Shown one piece after another: positions 7,291-17,241 of a DNA stretch of 64,000 nucleotides. A program made the position numbers and the translations under genes. A model generated the notes under the pieces. That model was not told the origin of the DNA, ran no database searches, and saw only the letters and a program-made list of their open reading frames with translations. Source of the stretch: Collinsella aerofaciens. Lineage in GTDB: Bacteria > Actinomycetota > Coriobacteriia > Coriobacteriales > Coriobacteriaceae. The DNA is taken from contig NZ_JAHONA010000001.1 in assembly GCF_019131995.1 (NCBI RefSeq), positions 1 through 64,000 on the forward strand. The letters run 5' to 3'. The number at the start of each line of letters is the position of its first letter. The first letter of the stretch is position 1.

Positions 7291-9378
7291 CTACACGTAG
7301 AACAGGATGTCGTCGTAGGTCGGAACCGGCCAGTAGTCGGCGGCCACGATCTCCTCCATGGCATCCACGGCGGCGCGCAGCGTGTCCATAGCGGGAACGA
7401 CCTCGTGTGCATACACATTGGCCTGCTCCTGGCCATCGAGGGCCTCAGCCTTCTGATGCACGGCGTCAAGCGCCTTGATGGAGTCGTTGATGGTGGTGAT
7501 GCCGTTGCAGAGCTTGTTGAGCGTGTTCTGCTCGCACTGCATGGCGGCCTCAGCACCGGCAGCACGAATAGTCTCAAGGCCCTTAGCGACCTTGGTGGCA
7601 TAGGCGGTAATGACCGGGCGATAGGTACGACGCGCCTCGCGAACCATCGTGGTAGCCTCGATGTTCATGAGCTTGTTGTACTTCTCGAGCTTGCAGTCGT
7701 AGCGGCACTGAGCCTCGGCCTTGGTCAGGACACCCGTCTCCTCAAAGAGCGCGATGGCCTTATCGGAAACAAAGGCGGGCAGGGCGTCGGCCGTGGTCTT
7801 GTTGTTGGCAAGACCACGCTTCTCGGCCTCAACGGGCCACTCATCGGAGTAGCCGTCACCGGAGAAGAGGATGCGCTGGTGGTCGGTCAGGACCTTCTTG
7901 CAGTACTCGAGCGCAGCGTCCTGGAACTCATCCTCGGGCGTACCCTCAAGCGCGTCGGCGAAGGACTTGAGCGACTTGGCCACGGCGGCATCGAGCACCA
8001 GGTTGGAGTCGGAGACGTTCTGCTCGGAGCCGCAGGCACGGAACTCGAACTTATTGCCGGTGAAGGCAAACGGGGAGGTGCGGTTGCGGTCGGTGTTGTC
8101 CTGCATCAGCTTGGGCAGGGTATCGGCGCCCAGGTCGAGCACGCCGCGCGTGGCATGGACGGAAGCCTTGCCATCGATGATCTTCTCGACGACCTCGGTA
8201 AGCTGGTCGCCCAGGAAGATGGACATAATCGCCGGAGGAGCCTCGTTGGCGCCCAGACGATGATCGTTGCCGGCCGAGGCAACGGAGGCACGCAGGAGCT
8301 CCTGATAGTTATCGACGGCCTCGATCACCGCGGTGAGGAAGACGATGAACTGCAGGTTGTCGAGCGGGGTGTCACCTGGATCGAGCAGGTTCTCGGACTC
8401 GGTGCCAAGCGACCAGTTGTTGTGCTTGCCCGAACCATTGATGCCCTCGAAGGGCTTCTCGTGCAGCAGGCAGACCAAGTCGTGGCGGGAGGCGATGAGC
8501 TTCATCTTCTCCATCATGACCAGATTCTGGTCGATGGCCTCGTTGACTTCGCCATAGACGGGAGCAAGCTCATGCTGGCAGGGAGCAACCTCGTTGTGCT
8601 TGGTCTTGGCGGGAATGCCGAGCGCCCACAGTTCATCGTCCAGGTCCTTCATGTAGGCCGAGACGGTGGGGCGGATAGCGCCAAAGTAGTGCTCCTCGAG
8701 CTCCTGGCCCTTGCAGGGAGCGGCGCCAAAGAGGGTGCGGCCGGTGATGACCAGGTCCTTGCGCTTGCGGTAAGCATCCTTCTTGATCAGGAAGTACTCC
8801 TGCTCGTCGCCCACGGAAGGAACGACCTTCTTGGGGGTCTTGCCAAACAGCGCCAAAACGCGCTTAGACTCACGCGAGAGCGCGGTCATGGAACGCAGCA
8901 GCGGGGTCTTCTTGTCCAGGGCCTCGCCCGTGTAGGAGCAGAAAGCCGTGGGGATGCACAGGACATCGTCCTTGATAAAGGCGGGGCTGGTGGGATCCCA
9001 AGCGGTGTAGCCACGGGCCTCGAAGGTGGCGCGCAGGCCGCCGTTGGGGAAGCTGGAGGCGTCCGGCTCGCCCTGGATGAGGTTCTTGCCCGTAAACTTG
9101 GTAATGGCGGTGCCGTCGTGGTTGGGCTCCAGGAAGCTGTCGTGCTTCTCGGAAGTAATGCCCGAAAGCGGCTGGAACCAGTGCGCGTAGTGCGTCGCGC
9201 CCTTGGAGATGGCCCAGACCTTCATGGCATGGGCAACGGCGTTGGCCACATCCAGGTCGAGCGGCTCACCGCCCTCGAGGGTTGCAGCAAGGCGCTTCCA
9301 AATGTCCTTGGGGAGGTAGTCCTTCATGACTTCCTCAGAGAACACCATGGTCCCGAAGCGGTCAGTAAGTTCGGCCAT
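7291..9378 (-). CDS. glnN: Glutamine synthetase type III
   Basis: This enzyme makes glutamine from glutamate, ammonia and ATP. The 695-residue length and the motifs [12 protein letters not shown] and [14 protein letters not shown] are typical of the large GSIII (GlnN) family, found in Bacteroides, cyanobacteria and some Firmicutes and Coriobacteriia. It differs from the ~450-residue GlnA. The ATG at 9378 was preferred over the open frame's earlier start at 9441 because AGGGAG lies upstream and the protein then begins [13 protein letters not shown], as family members do. The gene stands alone with its own terminator. No nitrogen-regulator site is obvious upstream. Confidence 0.96.
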   Translation of the reverse strand: MAELTDRFGTMVFSEEVMKDYLPKDIWKRLAATLEGGEPLDLDVANAVAHAMKVWAISKGATHYAHWFQPLSGITSEKHDSFLEPNHDGTAITKFTGKNLIQGEPDASSFPNGGLRATFEARGYTAWDPTSPAFIKDDVLCIPTAFCSYTGEALDKKTPLLRSMTALSRESKRVLALFGKTPKKVVPSVGDEQEYFLIKKDAYRKRKDLVITGRTLFGAAPCKGQELEEHYFGAIRPTVSAYMKDLDDELWALGIPAKTKHNEVAPCQHELAPVYGEVNEAIDQNLVMMEKMKLIASRHDLVCLLHEKPFEGINGSGKHNNWSLGTESENLLDPGDTPLDNLQFIVFLTAVIEAVDNYQELLRASVASAGNDHRLGANEAPPAIMSIFLGDQLTEVVEKIIDGKASVHATRGVLDLGADTLPKLMQDNTDRNRTSPFAFTGNKFEFRACGSEQNVSDSNLVLDAAVAKSLKSFADALEGTPEDEFQDAALEYCKKVLTDHQRILFSGDGYSDEWPVEAEKRGLANNKTTADALPAFVSDKAIALFEETGVLTKAEAQCRYDCKLEKYNKLMNIEATTMVREARRTYRPVITAYATKVAKGLETIRAAGAEAAMQCEQNTLNKLCNGITTINDSIKALDAVHQKAEALDGQEQANVYAHEVVPAMDTLRAAVDAMEEIVAADYWPVPTYDDILFYV

Positions 9379-9804
9379 ACGGAACTCCCTTCGTATCGGC
9401 ACCGCGTGAGAAGCGGTGTTGATTACTAACGAACGAGTCATAGCTTAGACCCGCCGTGTTTCCGCGACATTACCGTTATGTTGCTGTCGCGAAACCAATC
9501 AATGAGGTTACCCTATCGAGGCGGCGTTGCCACCCTCAACAGCCAATCAACTGCATAAATTGCAGACCTCTCCCCATGGTTTAAGGGTAGTCAATTTGGG
9601 ATGGAGCTCTATTAACTGGTATTTTGCATCAGATACCATTCAATATAGCCCCATCCTACATTGACCACCCTGTTATAGGAAATGCCGATAGCGAAGCATT
9701 TTCGATTGGTATCCCCAAATAGCGAGTGAAACTCCACCGTGACACAGCGGTGCTGTAGAATCCTTACAACACATCGCACTATTACGTATCTAGAGGAGCA
9801 CGAT
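9379..9804. other. Intergenic region between glnN and metF
   Basis: This 426-base spacer lies between divergent genes and holds no convincing ORF. TAGAAT at 9756-9761 is a candidate -10 for metF, and an imperfect palindrome (CACCGTGACACAGCGGTG) lies just upstream of it. I see no recognisable SAM, cobalamin or glutamine riboswitch. Confidence 0.45.
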
Positions 9805-10677
9805 ATGCGCGTCGACGAGGTTTTCAAGCAGGCAGCATCCCAGGGCACCGCACCCGTTTCGTTTGAGATGTTCCCGCCCAAGGGCGAGCTTACCCTCGAC
9901 ACGGCTCGCAAGGTGGCAGGCAACCTGTGCAAGCTTTCGCCGAGCTTTGTCTCGGTCACCTGCTCGGCCGGCGGCTCGGGCAACGGTGCCACCACCGCCC
10001 CCATCGCGCATATGATTACGAACGAATTCGATACACCCTCGGTGGCACACCTTACCTGTGTGGGCCGCTCGCACGCCGATATCGCCGCCAAAATCGACGA
10101 GTATCGCACCGCCGGCGTTGAAAACATCCTGGCCCTGCGCGGCGACCTGCCCGCTGGCGCGACCGAGGACGACAAGCCCGCCTCCGACTACGCCTACGCC
10201 CGTGACCTCATCCCCGAGCTCGTCGACGCCGGCTTTTGCGTGGGCGCCGCAGCCTACCCCGAGGGCCACATTGCCTGCGAGGATCTCAACCTCTCGGTCG
10301 AGCACCTCAAGCAAAAGCAAGACGCCGGCGCGAGCTTCTTTGTGACACAGCTCTTTTTTGACAACGAGTGCTTCTACCGTTTTCACGAGCTTGCCGACAA
10401 GGCCGGTATCACCGTGCCCATTACCGCGGGCATCATGCCGTTTATGGGCAAGTCGCAGATCAGCCGCATGGTCTTTATGTGCGGCGCATCGCTGCCCTCC
10501 CCCGTCATCAAGATCCTCGCCAAGTACGAGAACGACCCCGAGAGCTTGCAGGCAGCCGGTGTAGAGTATGCCGCCCGTCAGCTTTGCGACCTCAAAGAGC
10601 ACGGTGCCGACGGTCTGCACCTGTACACTATGAACCGTCCTGCGATCGCCGCAACCATTATGGAGCGCCTGGGGTAA
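9805..10677 (+). CDS. metF: 5,10-Methylenetetrahydrofolate reductase
   Basis: MetF reduces methylene-THF to methyl-THF, the methyl donor for methionine synthase. The 290-residue flavoprotein shows FEMFPPKG with the catalytic glutamate E21, ALRGDLP of the FAD/substrate site, and FFVTQLFFDN. The ATG at 9805 follows AGAGGAG; a longer frame from 9739 has no support. Its stop overlaps the next start (TAATG), and the next two genes also act on the methyl-THF/cobalamin step, so this is a dedicated methionine operon. Confidence 0.95.
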   Translation: MRVDEVFKQAASQGTAPVSFEMFPPKGELTLDTARKVAGNLCKLSPSFVSVTCSAGGSGNGATTAPIAHMITNEFDTPSVAHLTCVGRSHADIAAKIDEYRTAGVENILALRGDLPAGATEDDKPASDYAYARDLIPELVDAGFCVGAAAYPEGHIACEDLNLSVEHLKQKQDAGASFFVTQLFFDNECFYRFHELADKAGITVPITAGIMPFMGKSQISRMVFMCGASLPSPVIKILAKYENDPESLQAAGVEYAARQLCDLKEHGADGLHLYTMNRPAIAATIMERLG

Positions 10678-11465
10678 TGGAAAAACCGCACGTCGATACA
10701 ACCGTTGTTGAAGTGCCGGCCGACCTTGCGTCGCCGGCGCTTTACCGTATCGACGCTGCTCACCACCCTCGTGTCGACCGTGCCGAGATGCTGCGGTATC
10801 TGGGCTACGGCGGTCAGCAGATTGAGCCCGAGCTGTCGCAGCGTATTGAGCTTGTCGTTGAGCGTCTGGAGCTGGATATTGAACCCCGTGGCGTGCGCCG
10901 CGTATTTGCCGTCGATGCCACGGGAGTCGATGAACAGGGCGATCCTTGCATTCGCTTGGTCGGCACCAACGTTGAGCTGCGCGGTCGCGATATCTATCGC
11001 CATCTCAAAGACGCCCGCTTTGCCGCGCTCATGGCATGCACCCTCGGCATGGACGCCGAGCGTCGCCTGCGCACCACGGGAGCCCAGCAGCCCCTAGAGG
11101 GAGCCGTGCTCGACGCCGCGTGCTCCGCCTATGTGGAAGCCGCCGTTGAGCAGATGGACCAGCAGGTCAAGGCTGCGGCCGCTGCACACGGGCTCGCCGG
11201 CAACTGGCGCTTTAGCCCCGGCTACGGCGACTGCCCGCTCTCGGCCCAGCGCTCGATCGTCGATGCGCTCAACGCCACGCGCCTCATCGGCCTTACCGTC
11301 ACGCCCACCTGCCTGCTCATGCCCACCAAGAGCGTGACCGCGGTGATTGGCCTGTTCGACGGCGAGGTCCACGACGCCCAAAGCCGCCCCACCTGCAATA
11401 TCTGCCGCATGCGCGAGCACTGCCGCTTCCGCGCCGCCCACACCACCTGCTATTCCAGCCATTAG
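10677..11465 (+). CDS. Stand-alone MetH reactivation-domain protein
   Basis: In classical MetH the C-terminal domain binds AdoMet and re-methylates oxidised cob(II)alamin. Here that domain is a separate 262-residue protein, recognised by RFSPGYGDCPLSAQRSI and TPTCLLMPTKSVTAVIG. It ends in a cysteine cluster (CNICRMREHC). It overlaps metF by one base (TAATG) and lies 9 bases before metH, which lacks this domain, so the two presumably work as a complex. The C-terminal cysteines suggest a metal or redox role, but that is inference. Confidence 0.9.
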   Translation: MEKPHVDTTVVEVPADLASPALYRIDAAHHPRVDRAEMLRYLGYGGQQIEPELSQRIELVVERLELDIEPRGVRRVFAVDATGVDEQGDPCIRLVGTNVELRGRDIYRHLKDARFAALMACTLGMDAERRLRTTGAQQPLEGAVLDAACSAYVEAAVEQMDQQVKAAAAAHGLAGNWRFSPGYGDCPLSAQRSIVDALNATRLIGLTVTPTCLLMPTKSVTAVIGLFDGEVHDAQSRPTCNICRMREHCRFRAAHTTCYSSH

Positions 11466-11474
11466 GAGCCCTCG

Positions 11475-14033
11475 ATGTTTACTCCGCTTATCACTCATGA
11501 TTCTGACGGCACTGCATTGGCGGCACCCGTTGATGCCGCACGTCGCAACGGTGCCACGTACAAGACGCGCACGATCGACGATCTGCGCATTAAGGACGAT
11601 CGCCTGCGCGCCGCCATCGAGGGCACGGGGCACTTGCTGTTCGACGGCGGCATGGGCACCATGCTGCAGGCGGCCGGCATGAAGGCCGGCGCCCTGCCCG
11701 AGCTGCTCAATTTTGAGGAGCCCCAGGTCATTACCGACATTCAGCGCCAATACGTCGAGGCCGGCTGCGACGTGATCACCGCCAACACCTTTGGCGCCAA
11801 CGCCCACAAGCTCGACGGAGCCGCCACCGTGGCAGACGTCTTTGCCGCCGCTGTCGCCTGCGCCCGTGAGGCCGGCGCCCGCTACGTCGCCGGCGACATC
11901 GGCCCCATCGGCGCCCTGCTGCGCCCCCTGGGCACCCTCAGCTTTGACGAGGCCTACGACCTCTTTGCCGAGGAGGTGCGCGCCGGCGTCGCTGCGGGTG
12001 TGGACCTCTTTATTATCGAGACTATGACCGACCTGGCCGAGATCAAGGCGGCAGTCCTCGCCTGCCGCGAGAACTCCGACCTGCCCGTCTTTGCCACCAT
12101 GACCTTTGAGGAAGACGGCCGCACTTTCTTGGGCACGAGCCCCGAGGTCGCCGCCATCACCCTCGACGCCATCGGTGCCGACGTCCTTGGCATCAACTGC
12201 AGCCAGGGACCGGCCGAGCTCCGAGGGCTCGCTGCACGCATGCTCACCGTTACCGACAAGCCCGTTATGGTGCAGGCCAATGCGGGACTGCCCCGCGTGG
12301 ACGATGACGGCAACACCGTCTTTGACATCCAGGCCCCCGAATACGCCAAGGCCGTCGCCGGCATGATTGCCGACGGCGTGAGCGTCGTGGGCGGCTGCTG
12401 CGGAACCACGCCGACGCACATGGCGGCACTTCGCACGCTTATCGACAACCACACGCCCAGCCCGCGCCGCCGCAAGCCCAGCATGTCGGTCACGAGCGCC
12501 CAAACGGTCGTGGACCTTCCCTGCGACGGCCACAAGATCGCCGTCATCGGCGAGCGCATCAACCCCACCGGCAAAAAGCGCCTGCAGCAGGCCCTGCGCG
12601 ACGGCGACCTGGACTACGTCGTGAGCCAGGGTATCAGCCAGCAGGAACAGGGCGCCGACATCCTGGACGTTAACGTAGGCCTGCCCGAGATCGACGAGGT
12701 CAAGATCATCCAACAGGCCACCGAGCAGCTCCAGGGCTCCACGCTGCTGCCGCTGCAGATCGACTCCACCGACCCCGCAGCCGTCGAGGCCGCCGTGCGC
12801 CGCTACGCCGGCAAGCCCATCATCAACTCGGTCAATGGCAAGCAGCAGATCATGGATGAGATCTTTCCGCTGGTCGCCCACTACGGCACCAACGTTGTCG
12901 GACTTACGCTCGACGAAGGCGGCATCCCCGATACCGCCGAGGCCCGCTTTGCCATCGCCGAGCGCATCGTGGCCGAGGCTGCCCGCTACGGCATCGGACC
13001 GGACCGCATCCTCATCGACTGCCTGGTCATGACCGCCTCGACCAATCAACGCCAGGCCGAGCAGATCCTACGCGCCATGTCCCTGTGTAAGGAGCGTCTG
13101 GGCGTCAAATGCGCGCTCGGCGTGTCGAACATCAGCTTTGGCCTGCCTGCCCGCCCGCTGCTTGGTTCGGTCTTTTTGGCCGCCGCCTTTGGCGCGGGCC
13201 TGGACGCCCCCATCATGAACCCGGGTTCCAAGCGCTTTATGGACACCGTCTACAGCTATCGTGTGTTGAGCGTTGAGGACGAGGGCTCGACCGGATACAT
13301 CGAGCGCTACGCCGGTTGGACCGATCCGTACAAGATCGCCGCCAACCCGGCAGCGGCTCAGGCCGCATCGAGTGATGCCGCGCCCGCTGCTGGCACCGCC
13401 GGCACCGACGGCAACGACGACCCGATTCGTCGCATGGTCGTCTCGGGCCGCAAAGGCGAGATCGCTGCCGAGACCGAGCGTCTGCTGGCAGACCACGACG
13501 CCATGGACCTCATCAACAATCACTTTATCCCCGCCCTCGACGAAGTTGGCGTCCTCTTTGACCAGGGCAAGTTCTTCTTGCCGCAGCTTATGGCCTCGGC
13601 AGAGGCCGCGCGTGTGGGCTTCGACACCATCAAGCGCCTGATGCCCGCCGGCGAGATTGCCGACAAGGGCAAGATCTGCGTGGCCACCGTCAAGGGCGAC
13701 ATCCACGATATCGGTAAGAACATCGTCAAGATGCTGCTCGATAACTACGGCTACACCGTCTTTGACCTGGGCCGCGATGTCGATCCGCAAGAGGTGCTCA
13801 AAACCGTAAAGGAGCGCGACATTAAGCTCGTCGGCCTCTCGGCGCTTATGACCACCACCGTCGTCGCCATGGAGGAGACCATCAAGTTACTTCATGCCGA
13901 GGTTCCGGGCGTCAAGATCATCGTGGGCGGCGCCGTGCTCACCCCCGAATACGCCAAGCAGATCGGTGCGGACTACTACGCCAAGGACGCCGCCGAGAGC
14001 GCGCGTATCGCCGAAGAGGTCTTTGGCCGGTAA
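11475..14033 (+). CDS. metH: Cobalamin-dependent methionine synthase, three-domain form
   Basis: It transfers methyl from methyl-THF to homocysteine through methylcobalamin. The 852 residues carry, in order, the homocysteine/zinc barrel (about 45-330; ligand region GINCSQGP with C242 and GGCCGTTP near 307-313), the pterin-binding barrel (about 350-610; GERINPTGKKRL), the cobalamin cap helix bundle, and the B12 Rossmann domain with DxHxxG at D742-H744-G747. The AdoMet reactivation domain of the ~1200-residue form is absent and encoded by the preceding gene. An Ala/Gly/Asp linker (about 633-650) joins the barrels to the cobalamin module. The start follows TTAGGAG. The first ~40 residues form an unusual extension. 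Confidence 0.96.
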   Translation: MFTPLITHDSDGTALAAPVDAARRNGATYKTRTIDDLRIKDDRLRAAIEGTGHLLFDGGMGTMLQAAGMKAGALPELLNFEEPQVITDIQRQYVEAGCDVITANTFGANAHKLDGAATVADVFAAAVACAREAGARYVAGDIGPIGALLRPLGTLSFDEAYDLFAEEVRAGVAAGVDLFIIETMTDLAEIKAAVLACRENSDLPVFATMTFEEDGRTFLGTSPEVAAITLDAIGADVLGINCSQGPAELRGLAARMLTVTDKPVMVQANAGLPRVDDDGNTVFDIQAPEYAKAVAGMIADGVSVVGGCCGTTPTHMAALRTLIDNHTPSPRRRKPSMSVTSAQTVVDLPCDGHKIAVIGERINPTGKKRLQQALRDGDLDYVVSQGISQQEQGADILDVNVGLPEIDEVKIIQQATEQLQGSTLLPLQIDSTDPAAVEAAVRRYAGKPIINSVNGKQQIMDEIFPLVAHYGTNVVGLTLDEGGIPDTAEARFAIAERIVAEAARYGIGPDRILIDCLVMTASTNQRQAEQILRAMSLCKERLGVKCALGVSNISFGLPARPLLGSVFLAAAFGAGLDAPIMNPGSKRFMDTVYSYRVLSVEDEGSTGYIERYAGWTDPYKIAANPAAAQAASSDAAPAAGTAGTDGNDDPIRRMVVSGRKGEIAAETERLLADHDAMDLINNHFIPALDEVGVLFDQGKFFLPQLMASAEAARVGFDTIKRLMPAGEIADKGKICVATVKGDIHDIGKNIVKMLLDNYGYTVFDLGRDVDPQEVLKTVKERDIKLVGLSALMTTTVVAMEETIKLLHAEVPGVKIIVGGAVLTPEYAKQIGADYYAKDAAESARIAEEVFGR

Positions 14034-14059
14034 CATAACGGAAACAACCCCACACCAAA

Positions 14060-14095
14060 ACGTGCCGCATGTGCCACTTAGCGCGTGCGGCACGT
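14060..14095 (+). terminator. Weak hairpin after metH
   Basis: ACGTGCCGCA (14060-14069) pairs with TGCGGCACGT (14086-14095), but no T run follows. It may attenuate rather than end transcription before the UPF0210 gene. Confidence 0.4.
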
Positions 14096-14141
14096 TAGAA
14101 TAAAGGGGACTATGCTCGTTTTGGCAGATAGGAGCGCAAGG

Positions 14142-15506
14142 ATGGCGATCACGCCTGCAGAAATCGCGGAAACCCGCGGCATGGTTGAGGAGCAGAACCT
14201 CGACATCAGGACCATCACCATGGGTGTTTCGCTCATGGGTTGCGGTGACGAGAACCTCGACCGCATGTGCACGAAGATATACGACCACGTGACGCACACG
14301 GCTGAGCACTTGGTCGAGACCGCCGAGAACCTCGAGCGCGAGTACGGTATCCCCATCGTCAACAAGCGCGTTTCCGTCACCCCGGTGGCGCAGATCGCCG
14401 CTTGCTGCAAGGATGAGGACCTCACCCCCATCGCGCATGCCCTCGACCGTGCGGCCGAGACCCTCGGCATCGACTACCTGGGCGGCTTCTCCGCGCTCGT
14501 CCAGAAGGGCATTGGCGACGCCGACCGCCGCGTTATCCAGTCCATTCCGCAGGCGCTCGCCACCACGAGCCGTGTCTGCTCCAGCGTCAACGTCGCCAGC
14601 CTGCGTGCCGGCATCAACATGGACGCCGTGCTCATGGCCGCACAGACCATCATCGACGCCGCCAAGCTCACGGCTGACCAGGACTCCGTCGGCGCCTCTA
14701 AGTTTGTCTGCTTTGCCAATATGGTCGAGGACTCCCCGTTTATGGCGGGCGCCGTCCACGGCGGTGGCGAGGCAGACGCCGTCATCAACGTTGGCGTCTC
14801 GGGCCCCGGCGTTATGGCCGCGGCACTGGAGACGCTGCCCGACTCCGCCTCGATGATGGAGGTCGCCGAGAAGATCAAGCAGACCGCCTTTAAGATCACC
14901 CGTGCCGGTGAGCTCATGAGCCGCGAGGCCGCCCATCGCCTGGGTGTCGAGAAGGGCATCGTCGACCTGTCGCTGGCTCCCACGCCTGCCATCGGCGACT
15001 CTGTTGCCCGCATTCTCGAGATCATCGGCGTGGGCACCTGCGGTGGCCCCGGCACGACCTGCGCGCTCGCCATGCTCAACGATGCCGTCAAGAAGGGCGG
15101 CGTCATGGCCAGTTCCAGCGTGGGCGGTCTCTCCGGCGCCTTTATCCCCGTGTCCGAGGACGCCGGCATGATCGCCGCCGTCGAGGCCGGCGCGCTTTCG
15201 CTCGAGAAGCTCGAGGCCATGACCTGCGTGTGCTCCGTTGGCTTGGACATGATCGCCATCCCCGGCGACACTCCGGTCGAGACCATCGCCGGCATCATCG
15301 CCGACGAGATGGCCATCGGCGTCATCAACAACAAGACCACGGCCGTCCGCGTGATCCCCGCCATCGGCAAGGGCGTGGGCGACTGCGTCGAGTACGGCGG
15401 CCTGTTCGGCCGTGCGCCCATCATGCCGGTGAACCCCAACGCCGGCACCGTGCTTGCCCACCGCGGTGGACGCTTCCCGGCGCCGCTGAACTCGCTGAAG
15501 AACTAG
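14142..15506 (+). CDS. UPF0210/PFL family protein (DUF711)
   Basis: The 454-residue cytoplasmic protein belongs to the widely conserved UPF0210 family, related to glycyl-radical enzymes by fold but lacking their radical loop. Its biochemical role is not established. Family marks are [16 protein letters not shown] near the N-terminus, the glycine-rich [18 protein letters not shown], and [20 protein letters not shown] chose the ATG at 14142 (AGGAG upstream; the family start reads [14 protein letters not shown]) over the ATG at 14112. The ACT-domain UPF0237 gene that often accompanies it is absent here. A 134-bp stem-loop element begins 17 bases after the stop. Confidence 0.9.
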   Translation: MAITPAEIAETRGMVEEQNLDIRTITMGVSLMGCGDENLDRMCTKIYDHVTHTAEHLVETAENLEREYGIPIVNKRVSVTPVAQIAACCKDEDLTPIAHALDRAAETLGIDYLGGFSALVQKGIGDADRRVIQSIPQALATTSRVCSSVNVASLRAGINMDAVLMAAQTIIDAAKLTADQDSVGASKFVCFANMVEDSPFMAGAVHGGGEADAVINVGVSGPGVMAAALETLPDSASMMEVAEKIKQTAFKITRAGELMSREAAHRLGVEKGIVDLSLAPTPAIGDSVARILEIIGVGTCGGPGTTCALAMLNDAVKKGGVMASSSVGGLSGAFIPVSEDAGMIAAVEAGALSLEKLEAMTCVCSVGLDMIAIPGDTPVETIAGIIADEMAIGVINNKTTAVRVIPAIGKGVGDCVEYGGLFGRAPIMPVNPNAGTVLAHRGGRFPAPLNSLKN

Positions 15507-15823
15507 CTGAGGGAGACTGGCGAGGACCCCCGGGGAGGGCAAATATATAAGGTCGCCTGCTCGGACAGTCCTGACTCGCACGGAGAGCACATTAAGTGCT
15601 CTCCGGCTCGTGCGGAACTCGCGATCGACCTTATATATTTGCCCTCCCCGGGGGTCCCGCACAACGGGACCTCAGTTGGGTTCTATCCCGTATGGCAGTC
15701 GCTTCGCTCCTGCCCGCCTTGGTTGTGAGGGCGGTTTGGCGTTGGAACGGTTCTTTCTGATATATGCTGGTTGCGGCTCTTCTTTTGGGAGGAGTCGCTT
15801 TTTTGTTGCTAGGAGGTTGGCCC
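15507..15823. other. Gap holding a large cruciform element
   Basis: No gene is present. The first half is the element at 15524-15657. The remainder (15658-15823) is the leader of the methyltransferase gene, with AGGAGG at 15811-15816. Confidence 0.6.
15524..15657 (-). repeat. Cruciform element 1 (conserved-core stem-loop)
   Basis: Perfect 32-bp arms (15524-15555 and 15626-15657) enclose 70 bases that hold an inner stem CGGAGAGCAC / GTGCTCTCCG (15581-15605). Read on the minus strand, the inner part contains GAGTTCCGCACG, CACTTAATGTG or its close variant at the loop tip, and AGGACTGTCCGA. The same three motifs recur in the same order in the element at 37283-37428, although the outer arms there have different sequence. 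It sits right after a stop codon, antisense to the upstream gene. Confidence 0.85.
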
Positions 15824-16711
15824 GTGGTTGATGGGGAGAATCGTTCTGAGCTGCTTGCTGCGGATTGGAATGGCGAATGGATGCGCCTGCAAGCTGGTCG
15901 GCGACGGGCTGATGATTCTTTTGAATGGGATAAGCGGGCTCGGCATTTTCGGCCGTTGGAGACTGCCCCGTATGCCCGGGACTTTATCAAGCTGTTGGCG
16001 TTAAAGCCTGGTGAATCCGTGCTCGATATGGGGTGTGGAGCTGGGTCGATTGCTATTCCGCTTGCGCAAGCCGGGCACCCTGTGATTGCGGCTGACTTCT
16101 CGCCTGCTATGTTGGGCACGCTTGATGCTGGCATTGAGTACTATGGGCTCGCGGGTCGCATTACACCGCTTGAGCTTGCTTGGGATGATGATTGGGATTT
16201 GGTTGGGCCGGTTGCGAAAGCGGTGGATGTTGCCTTTGCCAGTCGTTCGGTAACAACGACCAACCTGAAAGGCGCACTTGCCAAGCTTGATCGTACGGCT
16301 CGTCGGCGTTGTGCTGTCACGATGGTCGCTAACTCCAGCCCGCGCTATGACCTGCACTTGATGAATGCCATCGGTGCCTCGGTTACCTGCAGTAATGGCT
16401 TTGTGTATGCCTTTAATATCCTCATTCAGATGGGTGCCCTGCCGCAGGTCACGTACTTTGAATCGCCGCGTCGCGATACCTTCGACAGCCTTGAAGCGGG
16501 CGTGGCGGACTTTTCCCGCATGCTTGAGCATGGCAACGAGGATAAGGTCGACCGTCTGCGCGACTACATCGCCCAGCACATGATCGAGAATCCCCATGCC
16601 GGTGAGCCGGGCTCCAAGGGCGTGCCGCAGGGGCGCTATATGCTCGACCATATCCGTAAGGTTCGCTGGGCGTTTATTGCATGGGAACCGGTCTCTGCGC
16701 CCAGCTCATAG
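15824..16711 (+). CDS. Class I SAM-dependent methyltransferase
   Basis: The 295-residue protein has the AdoMet-binding motif I VLDMGCGAG (about 66-74) followed by the acidic strand VIAADFS, so the methyltransferase fold is clear. The substrate is not. The GTG at 15824 was chosen because AGGAGG precedes it by seven bases. Extending to the ATG at 15764 would add a spurious hydrophobic leader with no ribosome site. It is slightly AT-richer and uses more TTG and GGG codons than the flanking genes, which hints at acquisition. No operon partner is evident; yhbY follows 158 bases later. Confidence 0.8.
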   Translation: MVDGENRSELLAADWNGEWMRLQAGRRRADDSFEWDKRARHFRPLETAPYARDFIKLLALKPGESVLDMGCGAGSIAIPLAQAGHPVIAADFSPAMLGTLDAGIEYYGLAGRITPLELAWDDDWDLVGPVAKAVDVAFASRSVTTTNLKGALAKLDRTARRRCAVTMVANSSPRYDLHLMNAIGASVTCSNGFVYAFNILIQMGALPQVTYFESPRRDTFDSLEAGVADFSRMLEHGNEDKVDRLRDYIAQHMIENPHAGEPGSKGVPQGRYMLDHIRKVRWAFIAWEPVSAPSS

Positions 16712-16869
16712 CCTGTTCGCAGCCCGCACCGCCCACTCACTCGGCATCCGCATTCTTTTTGAACTGGGCAAACGCGCTCCACACCGCGCCGTTCCTGCGC
16801 TATCGTGGGACAGCTCACGTAGATTAAGGCCCCGTCGCGGGGCGCCCCATACATAGAAAGCGAGAACCC

Positions 16870-17169
16870 ATGGCACTGACAGGAGCCCAGGTCAAGCAGC
16901 TTCGCAGCATGGCCCATCACCTCAACCCCGCCATCATCATCGGTAAGTCCGATGTCAACGAGGGCACCGTCGAGCAGACGGTCGCCTACCTGGAGAAGCA
17001 CGAACTCGTTAAGTGCTCCGTGCTCGATGGCTCCAGTCTTTCCGCCCGCGAAGCCGCCGAAGAGCTCGCCGAGCGCTGCCACGCCGAGGTCGTCCAGGTC
17101 ATCGGCCGCAAGTTCTCGCTGTATCGCGAGTCCTCGCGCAAGGATATCGAGAAGATCAAGCTCGTCTAA
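16870..17169 (+). CDS. yhbY: YhbY/CRM-domain RNA-binding protein
   Basis: This 99-residue single-domain CRM protein is of the family linked to maturation of the large ribosomal subunit. Diagnostic features are GAQVKQLRSMAHHLNPAIIIGK at the N-terminus (the GxxG loop reads IGKSD) and the C-terminal VQVIGRKFSLYRES. Length and order match stand-alone YhbY. It is cytoplasmic, and a terminator follows directly. Confidence 0.93.
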   Translation: MALTGAQVKQLRSMAHHLNPAIIIGKSDVNEGTVEQTVAYLEKHELVKCSVLDGSSLSAREAAEELAERCHAEVVQVIGRKFSLYRESSRKDIEKIKLV

Positions 17170-17206
17170 GAGCCAATGATCCGGCGAGCCAACACATAGC
17201 AAGCTT

Positions 17207-17241
17207 ACGGGTGCCCAAGTACTTCGGGCACCCGTTTTTTA
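17207..17241 (+). terminator. Terminator of yhbY
   Basis: ACGGGTGCCC (17207-17216) pairs with GGGCACCCGT (17226-17235) and runs into TTTTTT. It also marks the boundary with the converging regulator gene. Confidence 0.93.

Noticed and set aside
7405-9429. 674-codon plus-strand frame across glnN
   Set aside because: Antisense shadow of a well-defined glutamine synthetase, low-complexity Leu/Val/Gly composition and no ribosome site.
9379-9804. Riboswitch (SAM or cobalamin) upstream of metF/metH
   Set aside because: No B12-box or SAM-I core motifs were seen in the leader; only a short palindrome near a -10.
11094-13049. 651-codon minus frame across metH
   Set aside because: Antisense shadow; metH has clear domain motifs on the plus strand.
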